A DNA stretch of 8,556 bases. Origin: Bacteroidales bacterium UBA2198 (lineage in GTDB: Bacteria > Bacteroidota > Bacteroidia > Bacteroidales > VadinHA17). The DNA lies in the NCBI GenBank assembly GCA_002328625.1, contig DCVC01000028.1:1-8556 (forward strand), given 5' to 3'. Position 1 is the stretch's first letter. Every line of letters starts with the position of its first letter. Of this stretch, positions 1 to 5,604 are shown piece after piece. The notes beneath the pieces were generated by a model. It had not been told where the DNA came from and made no database searches. It saw nothing but the letters and a program-made list of their open reading frames with translations. The position numbers and the translations under genes are program-made.

Positions 1-858
1 GGATGCAATAACATGTGTGCATACTGTGTGGTTCCTTTTGTCAGGGGAAGTGAAAGGAGCAGGGACCCTGATTCAATACTGAAAGAAGTCAAAAAGCTAT
101 GGGATAATGGCTACAGGGAAGTAACACTTATCGGACAGAATGTTGATTCCTATAAATGGGTAATTGATACTGGTGACATCGGTTTCCCTGAGCTGCTTGA
201 AAAAGTTGCATCTTTAAATCAGCGACTCCGGGTGAGGTTTTCCACATCCCACCCCAAAGACCTGTCAGACAAGCTTCTTTATACTATTGCCCGTCACGAG
301 AATATTTGCAGGCATATACACCTGCCCGCACAAAGTGGCAGTGACAGGATCCTTAAACTGATGAATCGTGAATATACCCGTGAATCTTATATGGAACGAA
401 TAAATGCAATCCGAAAGATCATTCCCGGATGTTCTGTTTCAACCGATATGATCGCAGGATTCTGCACAGAGGAAGATGAAGATCACAGAGCTTCACTTTC
501 TCTTATGGAATGGGTCGGTTACGACTTTGCTTATATGTTCAAATACAGCGAAAGGCCAGGAACAAAAGCAGCAAAGAAGTACAAAGATGATGTGGCAGAA
601 AGCATCAAAACCATCCGGCTGAATGAAATAATTACACTTCAGAATAAACTTTCAGCAAGATCCAAAAAACAGGATCTTGGCAGGATTTTTGAGGTCCTGA
701 TTGAAGGCAGGTCGAAGAGATCGGCCGATCATTTATCAGGCAGAACATCACAGAACAAGGTTGTGGTCTTTCCGGCTGACGGACATAAAAAAGGAGAATA
801 TGTAAATGTACTGATTGAAAAATGTACTTCAGCAACTCTTATCGGAAAAGTAATTTAA
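1..858 (+). CDS. miaB: tRNA-2-methylthio-N6-isopentenyladenosine synthase MiaB, 5'-truncated by window edge
   Basis: MiaB is a radical-SAM iron-sulfur enzyme that adds a methylthio group to i6A37 next to the anticodon of tRNAs reading UNN codons. The reading frame is open from base 1, so the ATG at 13 is internal and not a start. The radical-SAM cluster motif CxxxCxxC is encoded at bases 4-27 (C-NNM-C-AY-C). It is followed by VVPFVRGSERSRDP and VTLIGQNVDSY, wording typical of MiaB rather than RimO or MtaB. Further on are the radical-SAM core (HLPAQSGSDRILKLMNR, STDMIAGFCTEEDEDH) and FKYSERPGTKAA. The C-terminal TRAM RNA-binding domain covers roughly the last 65 codons. The missing N-terminal part should hold the UPF0004 domain with the second cluster's three cysteines, about 150 residues by family length. 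It ends in TAA and is followed on the same strand, after 54 bp, by an unrelated exported protein. Confidence 0.95.
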   Translation, partial: GCNNMCAYCVVPFVRGSERSRDPDSILKEVKKLWDNGYREVTLIGQNVDSYKWVIDTGDIGFPELLEKVASLNQRLRVRFSTSHPKDLSDKLLYTIARHENICRHIHLPAQSGSDRILKLMNREYTRESYMERINAIRKIIPGCSVSTDMIAGFCTEEDEDHRASLSLMEWVGYDFAYMFKYSERPGTKAAKKYKDDVAESIKTIRLNEIITLQNKLSARSKKQDLGRIFEVLIEGRSKRSADHLSGRTSQNKVVVFPADGHKKGEYVNVLIEKCTSATLIGKVI

Positions 859-912
859 AAGTATGTTTTAATTCACCTTTGAGAATTCGCATGATCTAAA
901 ATTAGTAATAAA

Positions 913-1620
913 ATGAAAATCAGAGTTTTTCTTTACCTTTTGCTTGCGTTACTTTTTATCCTTCCGGTTTCCGGTCAGAAAGCCGGGAAAAAGATTACGA
1001 TAACAGGTCATGCTATTGATGGCACTGATGCCCCGATAGCAAATGCAGTTATTATGATTGATGGCAAAAGAACTGACTGTCTGACTGACAGAAAAGGATA
1101 TTATAAAATTAAAGTCAGACATGACAATAAAAAGATTGGAGTTTTAACATATACAAGCGGAATTATTGAAGAGACCTTTAATGGCAGAACGACGATCGAC
1201 TTCAGATTTGAGGGTCAGGTTCCTGATCAGAAAAGATTTGGAACGGATCCTTTTGAAGAAGACATAGACACAGGAATGGGGACAGTAAAGAAAAGGGCAG
1301 TTACCGGTCCGATTGGAAAGATTGATGGGACAAAACCAAAATATGCCTCATATAACAGTATTTATGATATGATACGGGGAGAAGTACCCGGTGTTGTTGT
1401 CAGCGGGACGAGTGTGATGATACGGGGGGCAACTTCAATAATGGGGAGTAATGAACCATTGTTTGTGGTTGACGGGACACCGGTAACAACAATTGAAAAT
1501 ATAGAGCCCAGGATGGTAAAATCGATCCAGGTCTTAAAAGGATCATCTGCATCAATTTATGGTGTAAGAGGTTCAAATGGTGTAATAGTCATAAGCCTTC
1601 TTGGTTCCCGTAACAGGTGA
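913..1620 (+). CDS. Exported carboxypeptidase-like/TonB-plug protein without barrel, paralogue 1
   Basis: This 235-residue protein consists of the N-terminal modules of a SusC-type outer-membrane transporter only. Residues 1-21 form a signal peptide with probable cleavage before QKAG. Residues about 28-95 resemble the carboxypeptidase-regulatory-like domain (TITGHAIDG, DRKGYYKIKV). Residues about 120-232 resemble the TonB plug (MIRGEVPGV, MIRGATS, EPLFVVDG, VLKGSSASIYGVRG, NGVIVI). SusC proteins are usually around 1000 residues; here the reading frame ends in TGA just where the beta-barrel should start. No barrel-like sequence follows, so it looks like a free-standing plug protein and not a frameshifted gene. 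The usual VGYGTQKK-like box before the plug is altered to TGMGTVKKR. A near-miss -7 box (CACCTTTG, 874-881) lies about 30 bp upstream of the ATG. A paralogue follows at once. The cellular role is unknown; a periplasmic or outer-membrane-associated location is inferred from the signal peptide. Confidence 0.85.
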   Translation: MKIRVFLYLLLALLFILPVSGQKAGKKITITGHAIDGTDAPIANAVIMIDGKRTDCLTDRKGYYKIKVRHDNKKIGVLTYTSGIIEETFNGRTTIDFRFEGQVPDQKRFGTDPFEEDIDTGMGTVKKRAVTGPIGKIDGTKPKYASYNSIYDMIRGEVPGVVVSGTSVMIRGATSIMGSNEPLFVVDGTPVTTIENIEPRMVKSIQVLKGSSASIYGVRGSNGVIVISLLGSRNR

Positions 1621-1643
1621 GCGAATCATTTAACATTATTTAA

Positions 1644-1673
1644 TTGTTTATTTTAATTACTACGTATAACTTG
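1644..1673 (+). promoter_or_regulatory. Weak candidate promoter for plug paralogue 2
   Basis: A TTG at 1644-1646 is followed after 18 bp by TATAACTTG at 1665-1673, a loose match to the Bacteroidota arrangement TTTG-N19-TAnnTTTG. It would start transcription just ahead of the ATG at 1689. The match is imperfect and the region is AT-rich, so read-through from the first paralogue is equally possible. Confidence 0.25.
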
Positions 1674-1688
1674 CACCTGAATTAATAA

Positions 1689-2405
1689 ATGTTTATGAAA
1701 CCAAGAATATTGTTGCTATTACTTACTGCAATCTTTGCGCTAAATTTGTCGTACAGCCAGAAAAGCGGTAAGAAAATGACAATCAGCGGTGTTGTGATTG
1801 ATGCCGATATGTATCCTGTGGTAAATGCAATTATCATGGTAGATGAAGTCAAGACCGATGTCACCACGAACATGAAGGGGGCTTATAAGATCAGGGTTAA
1901 GCCTGATGCAGAAAAGATTGGGGTATTTACGTTTCTGACCGGTAATGTTGAAGAATCAATAAATGGAAGGACCCGTATCAATTTCAATCTTGATATTATC
2001 ATACCACCGCTGGTGAAATCGAATATTAAAGATGCCGGTGATGATGAAATCAATGTCGGTTACGGAACGGTCAAGAGGAGGAACCTTACATCTTCAGTCT
2101 CAAAGATTGACGCGACCAATCCTAAATATGCAAGTTATAATTCAATTTACGACATGATAAGAGGGGAGCTGCCGGGCGTTCAGGTACAGGGTACAAGTAT
2201 CAGGATACACGGAACAAGTTCTCTGATGCTCAGCTCTGAACCATTGTTTGTTGTTGATGGCGTTGCAGTCAGTTCAATAGCTGATATCCGTCCCCAGATG
2301 GTTAGATCGATTGAAGTCCTGAAGGGATCATCTGCTTCAATTTACGGAGCCAGAGGTGCCAACGGTGTCATTCTGATAAATCTGATTGGTGCAAAGAATC
2401 AGTAA
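1689..2405 (+). CDS. Exported carboxypeptidase-like/TonB-plug protein without barrel, paralogue 2
   Basis: This is a paralogue of the preceding gene, with 238 residues from the ATG at 1689 (a second in-frame ATG at 1695 would give 236). It has a signal peptide ending at about SYS before QKSGKK, then a carboxypeptidase-regulatory-like domain (TISGVVIDA, MKGAYKIRV). The canonical SusC box VGYGTVKRRNLTSSVSKI comes next, followed by the plug (PKYASYNSIYDMIRGELPGV, EPLFVVDG, VLKGSSASIYGARGANG). By eye the pair is about half identical in the first domain and about two thirds identical in the plug. The plug's usual RG before TSS is HG here (RIHGTSS). It ends in TAA where the barrel would begin, like its neighbour, and no SusD-like gene is present. 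The 68-bp gap to the first copy could carry its own weak promoter. It converges on aspS with only 27 bp between. The function is not known. Confidence 0.85.
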   Translation: MFMKPRILLLLLTAIFALNLSYSQKSGKKMTISGVVIDADMYPVVNAIIMVDEVKTDVTTNMKGAYKIRVKPDAEKIGVFTFLTGNVEESINGRTRINFNLDIIIPPLVKSNIKDAGDDEINVGYGTVKRRNLTSSVSKIDATNPKYASYNSIYDMIRGELPGVQVQGTSIRIHGTSSLMLSSEPLFVVDGVAVSSIADIRPQMVRSIEVLKGSSASIYGARGANGVILINLIGAKNQ

Positions 2406-2432
2406 TTCTGGCAGCTGATATCTGGTACGTGG

Positions 2433-4193
2433 TTAAAGAAGTTCTTCTTCCCGGAATTTAAGTCTAAGTTCGTCAAGTTGCCGTTCCGATATTGTGGAAG
2501 GTGTATCAAGCATTACATCCCTGCCCGAATTGTTTTTCGGGAAAGCTATAAAGTCGCGTATTGAATCCTGTCCTCCGAACATGGCGACCCATCTGTCGAA
2601 ACCAAAGGCTATGCCTCCATGAGGTGGGGCTCCGTATTTAAATGCGTTCAAAAGAAAGCCGAATTGCTCATCTGCCTCCTTGTCGGTAAATCCCAGCACT
2701 TTGAACATAAGCTTCTGAATGTTTGCATCATGGATCCTGACTGATCCTCCGCCAATCTCAACCCCGTTGATCACAAGATCGTAGGCATTTGCCATGACTC
2801 TGCCCGGGTCTTCTTCAAGAAGATGGATGTCTTCGGGCTTTGGAGAGGTGAACGGATGGTGCATCGCATAAAACCTTTTTGTCTCGTCATCCCATTCCAG
2901 AAGGGGGAAGTCGACCACCCAGAGAGGGACAAATTCAGATTTCTTTCTTAATCCAAGCCTCTCCCCCATCTCCAGCCTTAATTCAGAAAGTGCCGAAAGA
3001 GTGGTTTTTCTTTCTCCGGCAAGAATTAATATAAGATCCCCAGGCATGGCCTTTAACCTGTCAGCCCATCTTTTAATATCCTCCTGAGAGTAAAACTTAT
3101 CGACTGTTGATTTAAAGTTACCGTCAATTTCATATTTTACATAAATAAGACCCCTGGCCCCTATCTGAGGTTTTTTTACAAATTCAGTAAGTCCGTCAAT
3201 CTGTTTCCTTGTGTATCCTGAACATCTTTTCGCACATATCGCACCTACAAACTCCGAGGTGTCAAAAAGTGTAAAGCCATGGTTTTTGACTATTTCTGTC
3301 AGGTCACTGATCTTCATTCCGAAACGAAGATCAGGTTTATCAGTTCCATAGTTTACTATCGCATCATTATATGCGAGTTTAATAAAAGGGTCTTTGAATT
3401 CAATCCCCATGATATGTCTGAAAAGGTTCTTAGCCAAACCTTCAAAAGTATAGAGGATATCATCCCTTTCGACAAAAGACATTTCACAGTCGATCTGGGT
3501 GAATTCGGGTTGTCTGTCGGCACGCAGATCTTCGTCCCTGAAACATCGGACTATCTGAAAATATCTGTCAAAACCTGCAACCATAAGAAGTTGCTTGAGA
3601 GTTTGAGGAGACTGCGGAAGGGCATAGAAGGTTCGGGGCTGCATCCTTGAAGGCACCACAAAATCACGGGCTCCTTCCGGTGTTGATTTAATAAGAACCG
3701 GGGTCTCAACCTCAATAAATCCAGCCTCGTCCATATAACGGCGTACTTCAAGGGCTACCTTGTGACGAAGTATGATGTTGTTCCTGATGCAGTTCCTCCT
3801 CAGGTCAAGATACCGGTATTTCATTCTCAACTCCTCTCCCCCATCAGTATCGTCCTCAATGGTAAATGGGGGTATTTCACTCTTATTTAGGATGCTGAAT
3901 TCATTAACAACAATTTCTATCTCACCTGTCAGTAGTTTCAGGTTTTTATTGCTTCGTTCCTCCACCCTTCCTTCAGCGCGTATCACGAATTCCCTGCCCA
4001 GCTTTCTTGCCCTCTCACACAGTGCACTGTTGGTCTCCATGTTGAAGACCAGCTGGGTTATCCCGTAACGATCGTGTAAATCGACGAATGTCATTCCTCC
4101 AAGGTCTCTCGAACGCTGGACCCAGCCGCAAAGTATTACTTCTTCACCTTTATCCGCAAGTCTGAGCTCACCGCAGTTATGTGTCCGGTACAT
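2433..4193 (-). CDS. aspS: Aspartyl-tRNA synthetase
   Basis: This class IIb synthetase charges tRNA-Asp with aspartate in the cytoplasm. The protein has 586 residues, normal for bacterial AspRS. In order it has an N-terminal OB-fold anticodon-binding domain (about 1-105; ILCGWVQRSRDLGGMTFVDL), then the catalytic core with KSTPEGARDFVVPSR (169-183). Motif 2 is FRDEDLRADRQPEFTQID (218-235). The bacterial GAD-type insertion spans roughly 285-420, and motif 3 is GIAFGFDRWVAMFGG (527-541). The start is set at the ATG complementary to 4191-4193 because MYRTHNCGEL aligns with the usual N-terminus. The frame is open a further 28 codons upstream, but that stretch is low-complexity and unlike the family. 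Residue 31 is leucine (RDLGG), which in studied bacterial AspRSs goes with discrimination against tRNA-Asn; this is only an inference. It is divergent from tadA and convergent with the plug gene. Confidence 0.97.
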   Translation of the reverse strand: MYRTHNCGELRLADKGEEVILCGWVQRSRDLGGMTFVDLHDRYGITQLVFNMETNSALCERARKLGREFVIRAEGRVEERSNKNLKLLTGEIEIVVNEFSILNKSEIPPFTIEDDTDGGEELRMKYRYLDLRRNCIRNNIILRHKVALEVRRYMDEAGFIEVETPVLIKSTPEGARDFVVPSRMQPRTFYALPQSPQTLKQLLMVAGFDRYFQIVRCFRDEDLRADRQPEFTQIDCEMSFVERDDILYTFEGLAKNLFRHIMGIEFKDPFIKLAYNDAIVNYGTDKPDLRFGMKISDLTEIVKNHGFTLFDTSEFVGAICAKRCSGYTRKQIDGLTEFVKKPQIGARGLIYVKYEIDGNFKSTVDKFYSQEDIKRWADRLKAMPGDLILILAGERKTTLSALSELRLEMGERLGLRKKSEFVPLWVVDFPLLEWDDETKRFYAMHHPFTSPKPEDIHLLEEDPGRVMANAYDLVINGVEIGGGSVRIHDANIQKLMFKVLGFTDKEADEQFGFLLNAFKYGAPPHGGIAFGFDRWVAMFGGQDSIRDFIAFPKNNSGRDVMLDTPSTISERQLDELRLKFREEELL

Positions 4194-4296
4194 ATTGTTT
4201 TCTTTGAATTTCAGGTAAAAATAAGAATTAATTATTTCTAAAAATACTACTTCAAATCCACTGAACGCTTTTATCATTGCTTAATCAGAGAATTCA

Positions 4297-4319
4297 GTGG
4301 AACCACTCCATGGTTCTAC
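4297..4319. repeat. Inverted repeat 1 (GTGGAACCA / TGGTTCTAC)
   Basis: A nine-base stem, GTGGAACCA (4297-4305) with TGGTTCTAC (4311-4319), is perfect except for one G-T wobble and encloses the five-base loop CTCCA. A T-run (TTTTTT, 4325-4330) follows on the plus strand, so the structure resembles a weak intrinsic terminator, but no plus-strand gene precedes it. Confidence 0.6.
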
Positions 4320-4351
4320 GACTATTTTTTCGTATACTAAGTTTATTATTG

Positions 4352-4374
4352 GTGGAATAGTTCCGCGATTCCAC
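4352..4374. repeat. Inverted repeat 2 (GTGGAAT / ATTCCAC)
   Basis: A perfect seven-base stem, GTGGAAT (4352-4358) with ATTCCAC (4368-4374), encloses the loop AGTTCCGCG. The arm begins with the same GTGGAA as the first inverted repeat, so the two may be related copies. The heptamer TTCCGCG in the loop recurs at 4382-4388, where it overlaps the palindrome CCGCGG. Confidence 0.6.
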
Positions 4375-4393
4375 TTTTCAATTCCGCGGAGGT

Positions 4394-4425
4394 CCCGACC
4401 AGATTTATCGGGGGGTGGTGCACCA
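4394..4425. repeat. Inverted repeats 3 and 4 (CCCGA/TCGGG and TGGTGCACCA)
   Basis: CCCGA (4394-4398) pairs with TCGGG (4408-4412) across a nine-base loop. Immediately after it, TGGTGCACCA (4416-4425) is a perfect ten-base palindrome, which suits a dimeric DNA-binding protein as well as RNA folding. Both are short and could be chance, but they extend the inverted-repeat cluster toward tadA. Confidence 0.4.
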
Positions 4426-4449
4426 TTAGCGGAGTATCTATTATTTTCC

Positions 4450-4457
4450 TACTTTTG
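4450..4457 (+). promoter_or_regulatory. Candidate -7 box for tadA
   Basis: TACTTTTG matches the Bacteroidota -7 consensus TAnnTTTG. Transcription would begin around 4463, giving a leader of about 10 bases to the ATG at 4474. No convincing TTTG -33 element is visible about 20 bp upstream. If real, it supports the ATG at 4474 over any upstream start. Confidence 0.45.
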
Positions 4458-4473
4458 TCATAATCGTACGGAA

Positions 4474-4938
4474 ATGCAAAAGTACACCTCCGAAGAACAA
4501 TATATGAGAGCAGCGATTGCCGAAGCGATGAAGGCATTTGACAAACAGGAGGTACCGGTTGGTGCAGTAGTTGTTTCCGACAATATTATTATTGCCAGGG
4601 CCCACAATCTTACCGAGACATTAAAGGATCCCACTGCACATGCCGAAATGCAGGCAATAACAGCTGCTGCAAACTGGTTGGGAGGGAAATATCTGAATAA
4701 TTGCACAATTTATGTCACCCTTGAACCCTGTGCGATGTGTGCAGGGGCAATTGGCTGGAGCCAGGCCGCCGCCCTTGTTTATGGAGCTGATGATGAGAAA
4801 AAAGGCTATACCAGTTTCCAGGGAGCGTTGCTTCACCCAAAAACAAAAGTTAAAAAAGGTATTCTGGCAAGGGAGTGCAGTGAAATGATAACTAAATTCT
4901 TTAAAACACGACGTCAGTATTTACCTCCCGGGAGTTAG
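4474..4938 (+). CDS. tadA: tRNA-specific adenosine deaminase TadA
   Basis: TadA converts the wobble adenosine A34 of tRNA-Arg(ACG) to inosine. The protein has 154 residues, the usual family length, and is a single cytidine/deoxycytidylate-deaminase-fold domain. Visible residues are the zinc ligand H56 and proton-shuttling E58 in TAHAEM, and zinc ligands C86 and C89 in LEPCAMCAGA. N46 lies in the substrate-contacting HNLTE segment. The C-terminus (FFKTRRQ) is also typical. The start at 4474 gives MQKYTSEEQYMRAAIAEA, the normal first helix. The frame stays open upstream to 4297, but those 59 codons run through the inverted-repeat cluster and have no homology signal. It is divergent from aspS, with a TAnnTTTG box just upstream. 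A two-TM protein follows after 34 bp and is probably co-transcribed. Confidence 0.96.
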   Translation: MQKYTSEEQYMRAAIAEAMKAFDKQEVPVGAVVVSDNIIIARAHNLTETLKDPTAHAEMQAITAAANWLGGKYLNNCTIYVTLEPCAMCAGAIGWSQAAALVYGADDEKKGYTSFQGALLHPKTKVKKGILARECSEMITKFFKTRRQYLPPGS

Positions 4939-4972
4939 AAAAAAAAGATTATTTTTACATAAACTTTTCCCA

Positions 4973-5455
4973 ATGACCCTTGATAACAGCAAAACGATTA
5001 TAAGCATCAGGATCAGGCTATTTGCAGCGACCGTTATCTTTCTCGTTTTTATAGTACTGACCTATGTTGCCAAACTGATAAAGTATCCTTTGTTTGGTTT
5101 GAGCGACACTGCATGGACACTCATATTTACGGCCTGCTATTTGATAATTGTTTTCCTCCCGATGTATCTCAGTTATCAGTTTATCTATTTTTCTGATGAT
5201 GATGAAAAGATAATCTTCAGGTATTTTAATGCAGGATTAGTAGGAGGAAGAAAAAATTCGGTCGAGATATACAAAAAGACTTTTTCGGGATATCAGGTCA
5301 ACAAGAAATTTTTTGGTCTGATACAAAGTATAACTCTTTTTCAGCGTCTGAAAGAAGGAGTGGCAAAGTACCCTCCTATTTATATCAGCGCTTTGACACG
5401 CGAGGAAAAGTCAAAAGTCTTCAGGTCCCTTAATGTTTATTCAAGGAAGGATTGA
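4973..5455 (+). CDS. Hypothetical two-TM membrane protein with soluble C-terminal domain
   Basis: I do not recognise this 160-residue protein as a named family. It has a short N-terminal tail, a hydrophobic helix at about 15-34 (LFAATVIFLVFIVLTYVAKL) and a second at about 46-68 (ending FLPMYLSYQF). A soluble C-terminal domain of about 90 residues follows. That part begins IYFSDDDEKIIFRYFNAGLVGGRKNSVEIY and continues with alternating hydrophobic and polar residues. This is a beta-strand pattern resembling bacterial PH-like domains, which commonly follow one or two TM helices; the assignment is inference only. With two helices both termini should lie on the same side, probably the cytoplasm given the lysine-rich C-terminus. 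The ATG is 34 bp after tadA with no terminator between, so an operon is likely. The stop codon TGA lies inside a small AT-rich hairpin (5451-5466). Confidence 0.8.
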   Translation: MTLDNSKTIISIRIRLFAATVIFLVFIVLTYVAKLIKYPLFGLSDTAWTLIFTACYLIIVFLPMYLSYQFIYFSDDDEKIIFRYFNAGLVGGRKNSVEIYKKTFSGYQVNKKFFGLIQSITLFQRLKEGVAKYPPIYISALTREEKSKVFRSLNVYSRKD

Positions 5456-5604
5456 TGTATATCAATCAATAACATGAGTTAAATCATTTTCTATTAGTAT
5501 AGCAGAGTCGATCTTTGGATCTGGTAACCCCGGGTGACGGGTTCAACAGGCAATCTGCAACAAGCAGCTTTGATTATTAAGAATACTAACTTAAATTAAT
5601 AATA
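5456..5604 (+). promoter_or_regulatory. gdhA upstream region with possible folded leader
   Basis: This 149-bp non-coding gap has an AT-rich start, a GC-rich middle and an AT-rich end. In the middle, GCAGA (5502-5506) can pair with TCTGC (5554-5558). Inside that are GATC-TTTG-GATC (5510-5521) and AACCC (5526-5530) pairing with GGGTT (5539-5543) across the loop CGGGTGAC. Together they could form a three-stem junction. Two sites are one base from the TAnnTTTG box: GATCTTTG (5510-5517) and CAGCTTTG (5565-5572). A start from the first would exclude the outer stem, so folded leader and promoter interpretations compete. The sequence AATACTAAC (5582-5590) recurs just ahead of the second gdh gene. No known riboswitch was recognised. 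Confidence 0.35.

Larger units (their letters stand above)
4194..4473. other. Divergent aspS/tadA intergenic region with inverted-repeat cluster
   Basis: This 280-bp gap contains no credible gene. The aspS-proximal 100 bp is very AT-rich and holds the octamer TAAAAATA twice (4216-4223 and 4239-4246). Read on the minus strand this is TATTTTTA, one base from a TAnnTTTG box, but neither copy has a good -33 partner. The middle, 4297-4425, is more GC-rich and is packed with short inverted repeats (annotated separately). The tadA-proximal end carries a -7 box at 4450-4457. A plus-strand frame is open through the middle and joins tadA, but its sequence has no family resemblance and lies upstream of the inferred promoter. 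Confidence 0.7.

Noticed and set aside
13..15. ATG at 13 as the miaB start
   Set aside because: It lies inside the radical-SAM CxxxCxxC motif, whose first cysteine is at bases 4-6, so the gene begins before the window.
2406..2432. Bidirectional terminator in the convergent gap between plug paralogue 2 and aspS
   Set aside because: Only 27 bp, with no stem of useful length and no T-run on either strand; termination may lie inside the opposing gene.
3279..3650. Plus-strand open frame inside aspS
   Set aside because: It is antisense to a well-conserved AspRS region and its translation shows no domain features.
4194..4277. A 28-codon upstream extension of AspRS
   Set aside because: MYRTHNCGEL at 4193 matches the usual AspRS N-terminus, and the upstream residues are low-complexity translation of AT-rich leader DNA.
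4297..4473. A 59-codon N-terminal extension of TadA starting at 4297
   Set aside because: The translation has no deaminase similarity, runs through the inverted-repeat cluster and starts upstream of the TAnnTTTG box at 4450; the 4474 start gives the normal TadA N-terminus.
4925..4934. Palindrome CTCCCGGGAG at the end of tadA
   Set aside because: It lies in the coding sequence, has no loop and no T-run after it, so it cannot be supported as a terminator or operator.
5451..5466. Hairpin ATTGAT-GTAT-ATCAAT as terminator after the two-TM gene
   Set aside because: Six AT-rich base pairs without a following T-run is too weak to call a terminator.
5510..5558. tRNA-like segment with GGTTCAAC resembling a T-loop
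   Set aside because: The flanking five-base T-stem does not pair and no acceptor, D or anticodon arms can be found.
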